Positions 47,136 through 60,300 of a stretch of DNA of 64,000 nt are shown in pieces. A program made the position numbers and the translations under genes. The stretch is from Helichrysum umbraculigerum (Eukaryota > Streptophyta > Magnoliopsida > Asterales > Asteraceae): NCBI GenBank assembly GCA_949592205.1, contig CATIUR010000004.1, positions 7,939,001 through 8,003,000 on the forward strand, read 5' to 3'. Each line of letters begins with the position of its first letter. Position 1 is the first letter of the stretch. The notes beneath the pieces are model-generated. The model saw only the letters and a list, made by a program, of their open reading frames with translations, had not been told where the DNA came from and searched no databases.

Positions 47136-49362
47136 TGTAACACCCCTAAAATACGTAAGTTTTTATAGTTTAAAATACGTTTACGTTTCAGTTTTTATAT
47201 GTATTTAATATGTTTAAATGTTTAAAGTAACGAAAAGGTTAGAATTTGGTTAGAGGACTAACCAAATAAAAGAAAGTAAGTTAGAAGGGTTAAATGTGTA
47301 AAGAATGAAAGTTCAGGGGGTTAAAATGTAATATGTTAAAACATATCCTCCTACATGTTCAGAAATGTTCCAGACTGAAATTTAGAACGTACGTGTGCGT
47401 GAGTTTGAGAGGGAAAACCAAGAACAGAAGAAAAATCAGAAATTGAAGAAGGAATTTAGTGAATTAGGATCTCTAAGTTCATATTAAGCTTCTACAAGGT
47501 ATGTTTAACCTTTCTAATGGTGTAATTATGTTAGGGTTTAAGTTTTTTTTATAAACCCTAGATGATAGAAAGATCATGTATGTTAGTTAAATTGTTAAAT
47601 TAGTGTTCCATATGTAATTCTAGGTTTTATGCTATGATTAATTCCTATTAGTTTGATTAAAGAGTTTATGTTTATATGTAATTGGGTTTTTGATAGATTA
47701 TAAGTTTATGAGAATTTAAGAATTAAGATGAATTGGTGATGATTATGATTATGAAAGTGATGTTTACCCAATTACATATGATTATAAAGCCTAATTAAGG
47801 AACACTAGTGGTGTATGATAGGTGTTAGTGAGTAACACCTAGTTATGAGATTAAGATTAAGATTAAGAAAGTAAAGCGTTATGTTAATTGATCATGCTAT
47901 GTATTTATTTGTATAGGTGATCAAGCAAGAGGAGTTATTTCAAGTTGTGTTAAGTTTCAAGATAAAGGTAAGTAGATGGATATGAATGTGGAATCAAGTA
48001 ATGGGTGAGCCATTAGCTTGATGGTTTTCCAAGTAATGGATCATGACCATTAGCTTGGTATAAATGTTAACTAGTAGTAGTTAGCATGATGATGTTTAAG
48101 GATCCTTAATGTGATGTTTATGTTTATGTTTATGTAAAAGATTCCATTACTTACTAAGCATTAGCTTACGTGTTATGTTTAAACGTTTTCAGGTGAGCCA
48201 AGTGTCAATAGAGGGGACTTGGGCAAGGGACACGTTTAAAAGCTTTTGGTGGAGCTTGTTGCACGGTTTTGGTAACAAGCTAATCCCTCTTAATCATGCT
48301 CGTGATATGTACACCCCCGTTGTAAAGTTTAAGACTTGTAGTTTGATGTTTTGAAAACAATATGTAGTCTCACTTGTAGTATATGTGATGTTTTGAGAAA
48401 AGTCAACTCTGTGGTCAAAGTTAAAGTTAAAGTCAGAGTTGAGGTCAAGGTAGTGAGACTTGTATGTTTAAAGTTTGAATTAGTAATGAATGTATAAAAG
48501 TTTGACATAAACGTGAAATGTGCCTTTTATGAGTATAATGGTTAAAGGTTGATGTTTATAAGTTAATTGGACTTAGATTAGTCAATTGAATGTGGTTTGA
48601 CCAAAAGAGATGGGTCAATATGGTTAAAGACCCAATCGGGTCGTTTGGTGTCCAAATGGGCGACCAATAGTATAAAGAGTTAAAATGGGTTATCTTTGGT
48701 AAAAGTCAAATGTAATTATGCTCCTAAGTCCTAAATGTAGTATTGAAATTGTGGTCAAAAGCTTGAAGTCAGATTTGATGTGGTTTGTAATATGAAGTGT
48801 CAAGATTTTTGGTGAAAAAGTGCCGAAATGAGTTAACGGGTCAAAATGAGAATTATCGCGAAATTTGAAAAAGTGTGAAAGTAGAAACGTTCTTATGGTC
48901 AAAGTAAAGTTGCCTGCAAAATTTCAGGTCACCAGGTGTTGTCGTTTTAAAGTTATGCACGTTTAAAGTTCGAGTTTTGGTCATAAAATGTGCAAGCTGC
49001 TGGAACTGGATGAATCCGGTCGTATTCATAGGAATACGGTCGTATTCATGGGAATACGGCGTATTCCCAACCGTATTCAAAAACGTATTCCTTATTTTCA
49101 GTTCTGTCACCGAGTTGAGCTTAAATTTCTCGGAAATACGGCGTATTCGTTGGAATACGGTCGTATTCAATTGAATCCGGTCGTATTCCAGGGAATACGG
49201 CGGATTCAACAAAATTTCAGAAAATAATTGTTTTAGCTTCTAAGTTAAATGTAATAAGGGATAGAATGATTGTGTAATAAGAGCCTGTAAGTAATAACAT
49301 GAAAAGAAAGCATCAATGTGTTTTAAAAAAAAAAAAAAATGGTACGTTTTCGGGGTGTTTCA
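47136..49362 (+). repeat. 5' LTR of E2
   Basis: 2227 bp. It contains a donor-like aaggtatgtt (about 47497), a possible 51-nt exon (47917-47967, between tatag and GTAAGTAG), gctaatccctc (about 48280) and a palindrome cluster near the 3' end (49012-49207), just before an A run and the terminal cggggtgtttca. Confidence 0.93.
49012..49207 (+). repeat. CpG palindrome cluster, word GAATACGGTCGTATTC (E2 5' LTR)
   Basis: Eight near-palindromic units in two groups separated by a spacer with ttctgtcaccgagttgagct. The E1 cluster has a related spacer (ttctgtcccaaattggagct). The 3' LTR copy is at 56167-56362. Confidence 0.87.
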
Positions 49363-49365
49363 AGT

Positions 49366-49377
49366 TGGTATCAGAGC
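49366..49377 (+). other. Primer-binding site of E2 (initiator tRNA-Met)
   Basis: TGGTATCAGAGC three bases after the 5' LTR. Confidence 0.95.
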
Positions 49378-49500
49378 ACGGTTTAAGGGATTCAGGTATC
49401 CACCATTAGTGGGTACTTGGACTTAGACCAATTTTATTATGATGTTGAGCATGATTTAGTAAGATATGTTATGGGTTAATGAATTGTTAATGATTTCTTA

Positions 49501-49613
49501 CTCGAAGTGTGGCGTGCAGACTATGGATATGTTTAATGTAATACGATAATTAGAGCGTCTGGCCAACGCAAAGATTATCATATTATCTTATATGTATCCA
49601 TGGAAATCACGAG
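49501..49613 (+). other. Long RNA hairpin with loop TGGCCA (E2 leader)
   Basis: Nested pairs: ctc/gag with gtg/cac at the base, atggata (49523-49529) with tatccat (49595-49601), atacgataat with attatcatat (one wobble), then gcg-tctggccaa-cgc with the palindrome TGGCCA at 49560-49565. It lies about 125 bp after the PBS and ends about 85 bp before gag, where retroviral dimerisation and packaging signals sit. Confidence 0.7.
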
Positions 49614-49697
49614 ACATTAGAGGATTGAATGTTAACAAGTTATTAACTGTTTATAGCAAAGTTTGTGATAAGATAGACGTTAAATGTTTAAGTTATT

Positions 49698-52600
49698 ATG
49701 TTAATGTGTTATGTGAACGTTTCAGATAAGATGAGTAAAGAAGTAGAGATTACTGATACAGGAGGCAGTCAAGATAAGTCTCAGTCTCCTGTTCAAGATA
49801 TAGATCCGATAATTGAGAAGATGAAATCTTTTATCTCGCAAGAAATCGGTATTGCTCAGAAAGCATCTATTCCTCTTCTAAAGTCAACGATTATAGAGAC
49901 TGTTAGAGAGGTAGTGAGTGAAGAATTTCATAAACAGAAAGATAAAACAGTTGGAGTTAGTCAAGAAGTACCTTCTCAAGCTCCAATTTCGGAAGAAAGT
50001 AGAAAGTTTAGTTATAAAGATTTTTCAACTTGTAATCCACCTGAGTTTGAAGGGGATTTAGATCCAATTAAATGTTATAGATGGGTTATGGAGGTTGAAG
50101 GGGCTTTTACTACTTCACGTTGCCCCGCAGATTTGAAAGTAATCTTTGCTGCTAATCTCTTGAAGGCACGTGCTAAGAATTGGTGGGAAGTTCAACGCCG
50201 TACCTTAGGGGATGAGGTTATAAATAAGATGAGTTGGGATGATTTTAAGAAGATGTTTGAGAATACATATTCTCAAGAAGCAGATTTGAAGAGAATTCGT
50301 CGGGAGTTTCTTGCAATGGAACAAACGACTGAATCGATTAATGAGTTGGTTGGTGTATTTCTGGATAGAGCTCAATTCTGTCCGGATTATATGGAGAATC
50401 CAAAGCGGCTTATAGATCATTTTCATGAGGTGTTAAAGAAAGAAATCAGTCAGTTTATTCAACCTAGCCGTTGTAAGTCTTTTGAAGAGATTGTGAATGA
50501 AGCTCGTTTTCAAGAGTTAGAGTTAAAGAAAGGTGAGAAGACTATGGCAAAAAGAAAAGCTGAATCAAGTCCCATTCCTTCAAAGAAGTTCAAAGCTAGT
50601 GATAGTTCTCGTCGGGAAGAGAAGAAGACAGAAAAGTCTGTACCTCCAGAATGTAAGAAATGTCACAAGAAGCATTTTGGAGTATGCAGATTCGGGTTAA
50701 ATGTTTGTTATCAATGTGGTGAGGAAGGTCATTTCAGCAAGGACTGTCCTCATCCATTGAAAGTATGTTATGGATGCTACGAGCCTGGTCATGTGAAGTC
50801 AGAATGTCCAAAGTTAAAGTCTCAGTCAGCTTCTTCAGCATATCGTAAGTCATCCGATAAGAAGTCGACTGAAGTTTCAAAAGCCAGGCCTCGTTCATTC
50901 CAGATAACAGCAGAGGAAGCTAAGGGAACCCCAGATGTAGTGTCAGGTACCTTTTTAGTAAACCTAATACCTGCATATGTTCTTTTTGATTCGGGTGCCT
51001 CTAGATCTTTTGTTTCAGAAAAGTTTAGTAAAAGTTTCATGATTCCACTTTCTGACTTAGACACTCCCTTAGATGTTGAAGTTGCTGATGATAGAACAGT
51101 ATATGTCACGAAAGTTTATAGAGGGTGTCGGTTAGAAATAAGTAATAAGCCTTTTTCCATAAATCTAATCCCTATGCAAATGGGGGAATTTGATGTTGTA
51201 ATTGGTATGGATTGGTTAGCGGCTCATGATGCAATGATTAAATGTGAGCAAAAGATTGTAAGAGTTAAGTTACCTCGTGGTGAATTGTTAGATATTTATG
51301 GAGAAAAGAAAGAAATGCCTATCCCGGTTTGTACTTTTGCTAAAGCTAAGCGACATTTGTCACATGGTTGTCAAGCCTTTTTGGCACATGTGATAGATGC
51401 TCAGATTCAAATTCCAAAGATTGAGGAAATTCCGGTAGTAAGAGAGTTTATTGATGTATTTCCCGATGAGTTACCGGGCATTCCGCCCGATAGGCAAGTT
51501 GAATTTAAGATTGAATTGATACCTGGAGCTACACCTATTGCTAAGACACCATATAGGCTTGCTCCAACCGAAATGCAGGAATTAATGAAACAGTTGCAAG
51601 AACTGTTAGACAAAGGTTTTATACGTCCAAGTAGTTCTCCGTGGGGAGCTCCTATTTTATTTGTGAAAAAGAAAGATGGTTCAATGAGAATGTGCATAGA
51701 TTATCGAGAGTTAAACAAGGTGACTATCAAGAATAGGTACCCATTACCTAGGATTGATGACTTGTTTGACCAGTTGCAGGGTGCTAGTTACTTTTCAAAG
51801 ATTGATTTACGCTCTGGTTACCATCAGTTGAAGGTCAGAGAGGAAGATGTTTGTAAAACTGCTTTTAGGACGAGGTATGGGCATTATGAATTTGTGGTAA
51901 TGCCATTTGGTTTGACGAATGCACCTGCAGCTTTTATGGATTTGATGAATAGAGTATGTCGCCCAATGCTTGATAAGTTTGTAATCGTGTTTATTGACGA
52001 TATTTTAATCTATTCTAAATCTGTTAATGATCACGATTATCATTTAAGACAAGTGCTACAGATGTTAAGGAAAGAGAAGCTTTATGCTAAGTTCTCAAAG
52101 TGTGAGTTTTGGCTTCGAGAAGTGCAATTTCTAGGTCATGTTGTCAATAGTGAAGGTATTATGGTTGATCCAGTGAAAGTTGAAGCAGTCATGAAATGGA
52201 GTGCTCCAACAACTCCAACGGAAGTTAGAAGTTTTCTTGGATTAGCTGGCTATTACAGACGGTTTATTCAAGACTTCTCAAAGATCGCAATGCCACTTAC
52301 AAAGCTTACTAGAAAGAATATCAAGTTTGAATGGAATGATCAAGCAGAACAAGCTTTTCAGATTTTAAAGCAGAAACTCAGTCAAGCACCAGTCTTAGTA
52401 CTTCCAGAAGGTACTGAAGACTTGGTGATATATTGTGATGCATCGTATAGTGGTTTGGGCTGTGTTCTTATGCAACGTGGCAAAGTGATAGCATATGCTT
52501 CTAGACAATTAAAAGAAAATGAGAAGAATTATCCAACGCATGATTTAGAACTTGCAGCGGTGGTCTTTGCCTTAAAGATATGGAGGCATTATCTCTATGG

Positions 52601-54275
52601 TGTAAAGATTACCATTTATACATATCACAAAAGTTTAAAGTATTTCTTCGATCAAAGAGATTTGAATATGAGACAAAGAAGGTGGTTAGATCTTGTTAAA
52701 GACTATGATTGTGAAATATTATACCACCCGGGAAAAGCTAATATTGTAGCTGATGCTTTAAGTAGAAAGGCAGCTCATCTTGCGCTAACAGTTAAATCTC
52801 TTAGAATTACTGTTACTCCTAGCTTGTTTGATCAAATTAAAGAAGCACAGCAAAAAGCTTGGAGAGAAAAAGATATTCGATCAGAACGGATCAAAGGTCA
52901 AGTTGATAGTATTATGGAAGATTCACGTGGGTTAAAGACACGTTATGGTAGAGTTTGGATTCCAAATTCTTGGGATTTGAAGACATTATTGTTAGATGAA
53001 GCCCATAAAACAAAGTATTCTATCCATCCTGGCGCAACAAAGATGTACCACGATTTAAGATCAGAGTATTGGTGGCCAGGTATGAAAAGAGATATTGTTA
53101 AATATGTTGAACAGTGTTTAACTTGCTTACAGGTGAAGGCTGAGCATCAGAAGCCATATGGAAAGATGCAGCCTTTAGACATACCTGTTTGGAAGTGGGA
53201 ACACATAACGATGGATCTCATCACCAAATTGCCAAAGACTCAGCGTCAGCATGATGCAATTTGGGTGATTGTGGATAGATTAACGAAAAGTGCATTATTT
53301 CTACCAATTAAAGAAACGATGTCTATTGAAGCTTTGGCAGAATTATATGTTAAGGAAGTAGTTGCACGTCATGGTATGCCAGTTTCTATTGTCTCGGATA
53401 GAGATAGTAGATTTACTTCACGGTTTTGGGCCAAGTTTCAAGATGATATTGGTACACGTATAAATCTTAGCACAGCTTATCACCCGCAGACAGATGGCCA
53501 AAGTGAAAGAACGATACAGACTTTAGAAGACATGTTGCGGGCGTGTGTTATAGATTTTGGAGGTAATTGGGATGTGCAATTACCATTAGCAGAATTCTCC
53601 TATAATAACAGTTATCATGCAAGTATAGGTATGCCACCTTACGAGATGTTATATGGAAGAAAGTGTAGAACTCCAATATGTTGGGGTGAAGTCGGGCAAA
53701 GAGAAATGGGCAGTACAGATATAGTGCAACAAACAACAGAAAAGATTGATCAAATCAGAGAAAGATTAAAGATTGCTCAAGATAGACAGAAGTTATATGC
53801 CGACAAAAGAAGACGTCCATTAGAGTTTGAGGTTGGAGATATGGTTATGTTAAAGGTATCTCCATGGAAAGGCATTATCAGATTCAGAAAACGAGGCAAG
53901 TTAAATCCTCGGTTCATTGGTCCATTTAAGATTTTAGAAAGAGTTGGAAAAGTAGCTTATCGTCTTGAGCTACCAAGTGAATTGGCAAGTATCCATAGCA
54001 CTTTCCATGTTTCGTATTTAAGGAAGTGCTTAGTGGATGAGGCATCTTATGTGCCATTGGAAGAAATAGAAATCAATGATCAATTGAATTATGTTGAACA
54101 ACCAATAGCTATTTTAGATGAGAAAGTCAAGAAGTTAAGAAACAAAGATATTCGGTTGTTTAGAATCCAATGGAAGCATAGAAAAGGTTCAGAGTTCACA
54201 TGGGAGCCGGAGGAAGAAATCATTGTTTATTATCCGGCTTTGTATCAAGAATGGATTGTGAGGACACAATCCTAA
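49698..54275 (+). CDS. Gag-pol polyprotein of E2
   Basis: Uninterrupted frame of 1525 codons. Gag has two CX2CX4HX4C knuckles at about residues 337 and 357. Protease has DSGA (Asp431). Reverse transcriptase has FIDD (Asp767-Asp768). RNase H has Asp914 and Glu951, but Tyr976 (TAT at 52623-52625) where E1 and the family have the catalytic Asp of TDHKSL. Integrase has an HHCC region and Asp1173, Asp1234, Glu1270. The C-terminus (about 1455-1520) is chromodomain-like, with aromatic positions in the pattern ...[18 protein letters not shown]. The natural start is probably Met12 (49731), just after tttcagataag. Everything else appears intact, so the Asp to Tyr change is the only obvious lesion. Confidence 0.95.
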   Translation: MLMCYVNVSDKMSKEVEITDTGGSQDKSQSPVQDIDPIIEKMKSFISQEIGIAQKASIPLLKSTIIETVREVVSEEFHKQKDKTVGVSQEVPSQAPISEESRKFSYKDFSTCNPPEFEGDLDPIKCYRWVMEVEGAFTTSRCPADLKVIFAANLLKARAKNWWEVQRRTLGDEVINKMSWDDFKKMFENTYSQEADLKRIRREFLAMEQTTESINELVGVFLDRAQFCPDYMENPKRLIDHFHEVLKKEISQFIQPSRCKSFEEIVNEARFQELELKKGEKTMAKRKAESSPIPSKKFKASDSSRREEKKTEKSVPPECKKCHKKHFGVCRFGLNVCYQCGEEGHFSKDCPHPLKVCYGCYEPGHVKSECPKLKSQSASSAYRKSSDKKSTEVSKARPRSFQITAEEAKGTPDVVSGTFLVNLIPAYVLFDSGASRSFVSEKFSKSFMIPLSDLDTPLDVEVADDRTVYVTKVYRGCRLEISNKPFSINLIPMQMGEFDVVIGMDWLAAHDAMIKCEQKIVRVKLPRGELLDIYGEKKEMPIPVCTFAKAKRHLSHGCQAFLAHVIDAQIQIPKIEEIPVVREFIDVFPDELPGIPPDRQVEFKIELIPGATPIAKTPYRLAPTEMQELMKQLQELLDKGFIRPSSSPWGAPILFVKKKDGSMRMCIDYRELNKVTIKNRYPLPRIDDLFDQLQGASYFSKIDLRSGYHQLKVREEDVCKTAFRTRYGHYEFVVMPFGLTNAPAAFMDLMNRVCRPMLDKFVIVFIDDILIYSKSVNDHDYHLRQVLQMLRKEKLYAKFSKCEFWLREVQFLGHVVNSEGIMVDPVKVEAVMKWSAPTTPTEVRSFLGLAGYYRRFIQDFSKIAMPLTKLTRKNIKFEWNDQAEQAFQILKQKLSQAPVLVLPEGTEDLVIYCDASYSGLGCVLMQRGKVIAYASRQLKENEKNYPTHDLELAAVVFALKIWRHYLYGVKITIYTYHKSLKYFFDQRDLNMRQRRWLDLVKDYDCEILYHPGKANIVADALSRKAAHLALTVKSLRITVTPSLFDQIKEAQQKAWREKDIRSERIKGQVDSIMEDSRGLKTRYGRVWIPNSWDLKTLLLDEAHKTKYSIHPGATKMYHDLRSEYWWPGMKRDIVKYVEQCLTCLQVKAEHQKPYGKMQPLDIPVWKWEHITMDLITKLPKTQRQHDAIWVIVDRLTKSALFLPIKETMSIEALAELYVKEVVARHGMPVSIVSDRDSRFTSRFWAKFQDDIGTRINLSTAYHPQTDGQSERTIQTLEDMLRACVIDFGGNWDVQLPLAEFSYNNSYHASIGMPPYEMLYGRKCRTPICWGEVGQREMGSTDIVQQTTEKIDQIRERLKIAQDRQKLYADKRRRPLEFEVGDMVMLKVSPWKGIIRFRKRGKLNPRFIGPFKILERVGKVAYRLELPSELASIHSTFHVSYLRKCLVDEASYVPLEEIEINDQLNYVEQPIAILDEKVKKLRNKDIRLFRIQWKHRKGSEFTWEPEEEIIVYYPALYQEWIVRTQS

Positions 54276-54280
54276 ATAAG

Positions 54281-54291
54281 TAGGGGAGAGT
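54281..54291 (+). other. Polypurine tract of E2
   Basis: taggggagagt immediately before the 3' LTR. Confidence 0.8.
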
Positions 54292-56515
54292 TGTAACACC
54301 CCTAAAATACGTAAGTTTTTATAGTTTAAAATACGTTTACGTTTCAGTTTTTATATGTATTTAATATGTTTAAATGTTTAAAGTAACGAAAAGGTTAGAA
54401 TTTGGTTAGAGGACTAACCAAATAAAAGAAAGTAAGTTAGAAGGGTTAAATGTGTAAAGAATGAAAGTTCAGGGGGTTAAAATGTAATATGTTAAAACAT
54501 ATCCTCCTACATGTTCAGAAATGTTCCAGACTGAAATTTAGAACGTATGTGTGAGTGAGTTTGAGAGGGAAAACCAAGAACAGAAGAAAAATCAGAAATT
54601 GAAGAAGGAATTTAGTGAATTAGGATCTCTAAGTTCATATTAAGCTTCTACAAGGTATGTTTAACCTTTCTAATGGTGTAATTATGTTAGGGTTTAAGTT
54701 TTTTTTATAAACCCTAGATGATAGAAAGATCATGTATGTTAGTTAAATTGTTAAATTAGTGTTCCATATGTAATTCTAGGTTTTATGCTATGATTAATTC
54801 CTATTAGTTTGATTAAAGAGTTTATGTTTATATGTAATTGGGTTTTTGATAGATTATAAGTTTATGAGAATTTAAGAATTAAGATGAATTGGTGATGATT
54901 ATGATTATGAAAGTGATGTTTACCCAATTACATATGATTATAAAGCCTAATTAAGGAACACTAGTGGTGTATGATAGGTGTTAGTGAGTAACACCTAGTT
55001 ATGAGATTAAGATTAAGATTAAGAAAGTAAAGCGTTATGTTAATTGATCATGCTATGTATTTATTTGTATAGGTGATCAAGCAAGAGGAGTTATTTCAAG
55101 TTGTGTTAAGTTTCAAGATAAAGGTAAGTAGATGGATATGAATGTGGAATCAAGTAATGGGTGAGCCATTAGCTTGATGGTTTTCCAAGTAATGGATCAT
55201 GACCATTAGCTTGGTATAAATGTTAACTAGTAGTAGTTAGCATGATGATGTTTAAGGATCCTTAATGTGATGTTTATGTTTATGTTTATGTAAAAGATTC
55301 CATTACTTACTAAGCATTAGCTTACGTGTTATGTTTAAACGTTTTCAGGTGAGCCAAGTGTCAATAGAGGGGACTTGGGCAAGGGACACGTTTAAAAGCT
55401 TTTGGTGGAGCTTGTTGCACGGTTTGATAACAAGCTAATCCCTCTTAATCATGCTCGTGATATGTACACCCCCGTTGTAAAGTTTAAGACTTGTAGTTTG
55501 ATGTTTTGAAAACAATATGTAGTCTCACTTGTAGTATATGTGATGTTTTGAGAAAAGTCAACTCTGTGGTCAAAGATAAAGTTAAAGTCAGAGTTGAGGT
55601 CAAGGTAGTGAGACTTGTATGTTTAAAGTTTGAATTAGTAATGAATGTATAAAAGTTTGACATAAACGTGAAATGTGTCTTTTATGAGTATAATGGTTAA
55701 AGGTTGATGTTTATAAGTTAATTGGACTTAGATTAGTCAATTGAATGTGGTTTGACCAAAAGAGATGGGTCAATATGGTTAAAGACCCAATCGGGTCGTT
55801 TGGTGTCCAAATGGGCGACCAATAGTATAAAGAGTTAAAATGGGTTATCTTTGGTAAAAGTCAAATGTAATTATGCTCCTAAGTCCTAAATGTAGTATTG
55901 AAATTGTGGTCAAAAGCTTGAAGTCAGATTTGATGTGGTTTGTAATGTGAAGTGTCAAGATTTTTGGTGAAAAAGTGCCGAAATGAGTTAACGGGTCAAA
56001 ATGAGAATTATCGCGAAATTTGAAAAAGTGTGAAAGTAGAAACGTTCTTATGGTCAAAGTAAAGTTGCCTGCAAAATTTCAGGTCACCAGATGTTGTCGT
56101 TTTAAAGTTATGCACGTTTAAAGTTCGAGTTTTGGTCATAAAATGTGCAGGCTGCTGGAACTGGATGAATCCGGTCGTATTCATAGGAATACGGTCGTAT
56201 TCATGGGAATACGGCGTATTCCCAACCGTATTCAAAAACGTATTCCTTATTTTCAGTTCTGTCACCGAGTTGAGCTTAAATTTCTCGGAAATACGGCGTA
56301 TTCGTTGGAATACGGTCGTATTCAATTGAATCCGGTCGTATTCCAGGGAATACGGCGGATTCAACAAAATTTCAGAAAATAATTGTTTTAGCTTCTAAGT
56401 TAAATGTAATAAGGGATAGAATGATTGTGTAATAAGAGCCTGTAAGTAATAACATGAAAAGAAAGCATCAATGTGTTTAAAAAAAAAAAAAATGGTACGT
56501 TTTCGGGGTGTTTCA
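54292..56515 (+). repeat. 3' LTR of E2
   Basis: 2224 bp, nearly identical to the 5' LTR, ending ggtgtttca before the duplication ctaac. The palindrome cluster at 56167-56362 is unchanged in unit number. Confidence 0.94.
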
Positions 56516-56520
56516 CTAAC

Positions 56521-57159
56521 AACCCCACATCAGATCAACGGAGCTGCTAACCATATCAATTAACATTCTGGATAGTGCTATGGAGATTTTTATTATAAAA
56601 GAATAAATTAAAAAAAAATGTAATTATTAATGTACTTTTCTGTACTTTTTCCCATCACTTTTTCTTATCATTTGGTACTTTTTTTCATTAATGTCTAATG
56701 ATTGTACTTTTCTTATTATTATTTATTAATTTAATGGTAGGATTATTGGATTTAAATGGTATAGAAAGAGATTCCCCAGATCAATTCCTTCGTTTTTTTT
56801 ATTTTTATTTTTTTGTAATTTCGTCCTTTATCGTTCTACAAGTTATCCTTTATTATTTAGACAAAAAAAGGGATTGAATTGTGTTAAACATATGTCATGT
56901 TTTGAAGATATATACTTCCAAAATACTAAGTACGTCCAGCAATAATGCACACACGGGGTGGGCCGGAAATTTTTGTATTGGGGTGCAATTTTATTTTCTT
57001 GTCCCTTTTAACTATCATTTTTTTTGTGTCCGTCACTAATTAATTTAATAAAAATTATTTTTTTCGATAATTTTAGAATTCTTAGGGGCTAGAGGCGTCT
57101 ACCCCTGCCCCCTTCTAGCTCAGCTCTGCACACGCGCACGCACACACATATATATATAT
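56521..57159. other. Intergenic, nothing recognised
   Basis: AT-rich host sequence ending in a short CA/TA run (57130-57159) where the next element begins. Confidence 0.55.
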
Positions 57160-58675
57160 GGGTTGGTTCATATGAGAACCACCCAAATGTTACGAACCAA
57201 GAAAACCAAATATTTAAAATTGCTAATGGCAAAGTGGTAATTAAATAGAAAAGTATTTCCACACGTTGTAGAAAGAATAGGGATATAGTGGTCATTTTGT
57301 CGAAAAAAACAATAAATGATTTCCTGGCAATTGAATTTTGAATGTGAGTTAAAGACCGGTCCCAACAAGATTAGTTGGTTGGGAGCCGACGAAACTTTCA
57401 AAAGAGACGATGGTACCGCTTGTGCAGTTGTTTCTCGTTTTTCTTTCTTCGGTTAACCGAAGAAAGAAAATAAAGTTTTCGTGGGTCCAGCTTATATTTA
57501 ATGTATTGTTATGTTTTTTTTAAATGTATCTAAATGTAGGTATATTGGTAAATGTGGGGTCCAAAAATTGAAGTGATGAAACCACCACTGGCACCCCCGT
57601 GTGTCTGTCTTTCGTCGGTTTTTGATGTGCTTATGTGACGTAACTGACGAAAGAAGTGACGAAAATACGGTTGGAAGTGGTCTTAGGAAGCAGATTTGAC
57701 TCTTCTCTCTCTCTCTTTGACAATTTCTTCTCACGAATTCTTTTTTTTGTACTCTTCAAAAACCCTCGCCCAACCACTAACCTCCCACAACCATTGCACC
57801 ACCATCACCATTCCTAACATCTTTATTTTCCTTCCTTTTGTTTAAACATTTTGGTTCTTAAAATTGTCTCATGTTTATGTAAATGTATTTCTCAAACGAA
57901 TTCTATTTTTTGAATTTAAATGGACGCATGACCTTAAAAGGAAGAAGAAATCACATGAAAAAACGAATACGTTGAATACATGAAGAATGATCAAACACAA
58001 CCCGGATGTTCAGTTGTGCATATTACGATCTAGTGGGTACCAAAAGACGAAAATGATGATCCGATGAAGATAAACACAAAAGAAACCTGAATGTTCACTT
58101 GTGCACATCATGATTTTGTGGATGATTAGCAGAAACGCAGTTCTAAAGTGTTCCAAAGTGCAATCGACCATGAAGAACTCAGGATGTTCACATGTGCGCA
58201 TCGGAATATAATGACCCGTATACTTGTGCACCTAAATAAATGCATTATATTACTAAGAAAATAATGGTGGTTATATCTGTACATCCAAATAAAATGCATT
58301 TGACAAATAACGAAACTAGAACATGTGCACACATGAACTCTTTTAATATGTGAAGTGTGAACTATTATCTACTACTAATAATGTCAATGTCTGATGAAAA
58401 AAATGTTCACATGTAATCAGATGTTCAGATGTGAATTCTGGCCGGAAAGAATGTTGATACAGAAGAGAAGAAATAACTAGTCACACACTCACACATGGGA
58501 AGGAGGGAAGGGAGTAAAATTAGGAAGGAGAGAGGAGAAATAATTGTGACATTAATTAAATTTAAATTTTAAATACAAATAATAACAGTTTACTAATCTA
58601 CCCTTCTACAATGAAATGTGTAGATTTGGTTTTCTTGGTTCTTAACATTTGGTTGGTTCTCATATGAACCAACCT
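57160..58675. mobile_element. Non-autonomous Mutator-like element
   Basis: About 1.5 kb with terminal inverted repeats of roughly 50 bp: GGTTGGTTCATATGAGAACC at the left and its complement at the right, continuing with aaatgtta.gaaccaagaaaacc. No transposase is seen. The phrases gttcacttgtgcacat and tgtgcacatca recur in the middle (58000-58330). No clean target duplication is visible, and TA repeats adjoin the left end. Confidence 0.7.
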
Positions 58676-58683
58676 CTAATGGG

Positions 58684-59031
58684 AGGTTCAAATGAGAACC
58701 AACTATACGTAGAGAACTTGTGAGAACTACTAGATTATGTGCATGTTCATATGTGATTAACTTTAATCATATGTGAACATTGATTTATGTTAGATTGAGA
58801 AAGAAAAAAAAGTAATTTTTTTTTTAAAATTACGTCTTAAAACACATTTTTACCGATTTGTTTACATTATCGTTCAAATGTGAACATATAATTGTTCTTT
58901 TGTGTTTTCGATATAATTTTAAGATTTTTTTTTACTTTTTCCTTTATCAATTAAATGTACATCAATGTTCACATATAAATGAAGTTAATCACATGTGAAC
59001 AAATACGTATATACTAGTAGTTCTCACTTGA

Positions 59032-59035
<4 letters not shown>
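58684..59035. mobile_element. Small Mutator-like MITE
   Basis: About 350 bp. Left end aggttcaaatgagaac and right end gttctcacttgaacct are inverted repeats, and the arms also share catatgtgattaacttt-like and gtgaacattgat blocks in inverted order. It sits 8 bp from its neighbour and abuts a TA tract. Confidence 0.72.

Positions 59036-59094
<59 letters not shown>
59035..59094. repeat. (TA)n(GA)n compound microsatellite
   Basis: A TA run to 59069 followed by GA units to 59094, lying exactly between two Mutator-like elements. Confidence 0.9.
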
Positions 59095-60093
59095 GTGAGT
59101 TAAAATGAGAAGGTTAATTTTCGTGAGAACGTGAGAAACACTTCAAAATTACTCTTTAACTATTAGAAACACATTTTCCTATAAAACTTTTTCAATAATT
59201 CTTATTAAAATAACTTTTGGAAGCTATCATAAAATTATAAATAAAAAATATTAATTTTTTTTTTCGAACTTATTTTACAGTCGTTACTGTTATAGTTGGG
59301 GGATCTAAAAAGAAGATTAATTTTATGGAGAAGAGGGAGAAGGAATCCTGACCAATCATTCCAATTTAAGGTCAAAGGGTATAGTAGTCATTTGTAATTT
59401 GATTATTTTAATTTAATATGATGTAATTTAATTGCATTAAACTGGGCGGTTTGCATCTTGCACGATTGAGCCTCCACTCTTTTTGGAAACTATCAACAAT
59501 TAATGTACCAATATTTTCATCTTCATATTTCATTCTCATTTTTACTTTGAGATACGTATACCTTTTATAGTTCATCGAAGAAGAGTTTTGATTGGTGCAT
59601 TAATTGAATATATATTTGTTCAAAACATTTTTGCTGGGCGGTTTTTTTTGGAAGGATATTCACGAAATCTTCAAATATGAAACAATGACATATTTGATCG
59701 ATTCTACTTATTTGCATTGCATATTTTAATACAATCAACAAGATAAGGGAGCGATTCATACTGTTCGAAAACACAATTCACATATTTGTTATCGAGCTTC
59801 ATGTTTTGGTAGTTCCAAAACATTGATTCGTGTAGATAAGTTTTGTTATCGATCGAGCTTAATGATCTTGTAGCTACAAGACATTGATTTGGTCACTAAT
59901 ATTTGATATGTAGCTTCATGTTTTCTTGAAAACACCACGTTGATTCAGTTGTGATTATAAGTGTTATGCATAAATAAATGCATATATAGTGTATGAGTAT
60001 ATCTGTTTTCATGTACATTGAATCATGTTTTGATCTAATCGTGATAATATGTTAAAACGGATAATAAGACGTTCCCGAACACAACATCAGTTG

Positions 60094-60300
60094 GTGTCAT
60101 GCATGTTTCTCCGGGAGGCGTACCTTTTTTGGGTGCCCGATGTTTTAGATGACATCAAACCGGTTATTGGAATGACATTTGATGATTTATACGTTGCTTA
60201 TGAGTTATACAGACTACATGCAAAACAAGCTGGTTTTCCGTCAAAAAACTCATCGAACAATAGAAACAAAAAGAGCATGGTTTTTCCGGAAATATCTTGT
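60094..60300 (+). pseudogene. FAR1-like domain fragment
   Basis: The stretch MTFDDLYVAYELYRLHAKQAGF with the preceding PDVLDDIKPVIG matches the start of the FAR1-type DNA-binding domain of Mutator-derived transposases and FRS proteins. Immediately upstream the usual ...VSPGG... appears in another frame (from 60105), so at least one frameshift separates them. The zinc-binding half of the domain is not recognisable after 60300. It is a decayed piece of the element's own transposase region or of a captured FRS gene. Confidence 0.6.

Larger units (their letters stand above)
47136..56515 (+). mobile_element. Complete Ty3/gypsy chromovirus E2
   Basis: LTRs of 2227 and 2224 bp (TGTAACACCCC to GGTGTTTCA), PBS, one gag-pol frame, PPT, and exact duplication ctaac (47131-47135 and 56516-56520). 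About ten differences between the LTRs by eye, roughly 0.4-0.5 percent, show a recent insertion. E2 differs from E1 in LTR sequence but shares polyprotein layout. Its 5' untranslated region carries the long TGGCCA hairpin. The RNase H active site is damaged, so this copy may not replicate unaided. Confidence 0.94.
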
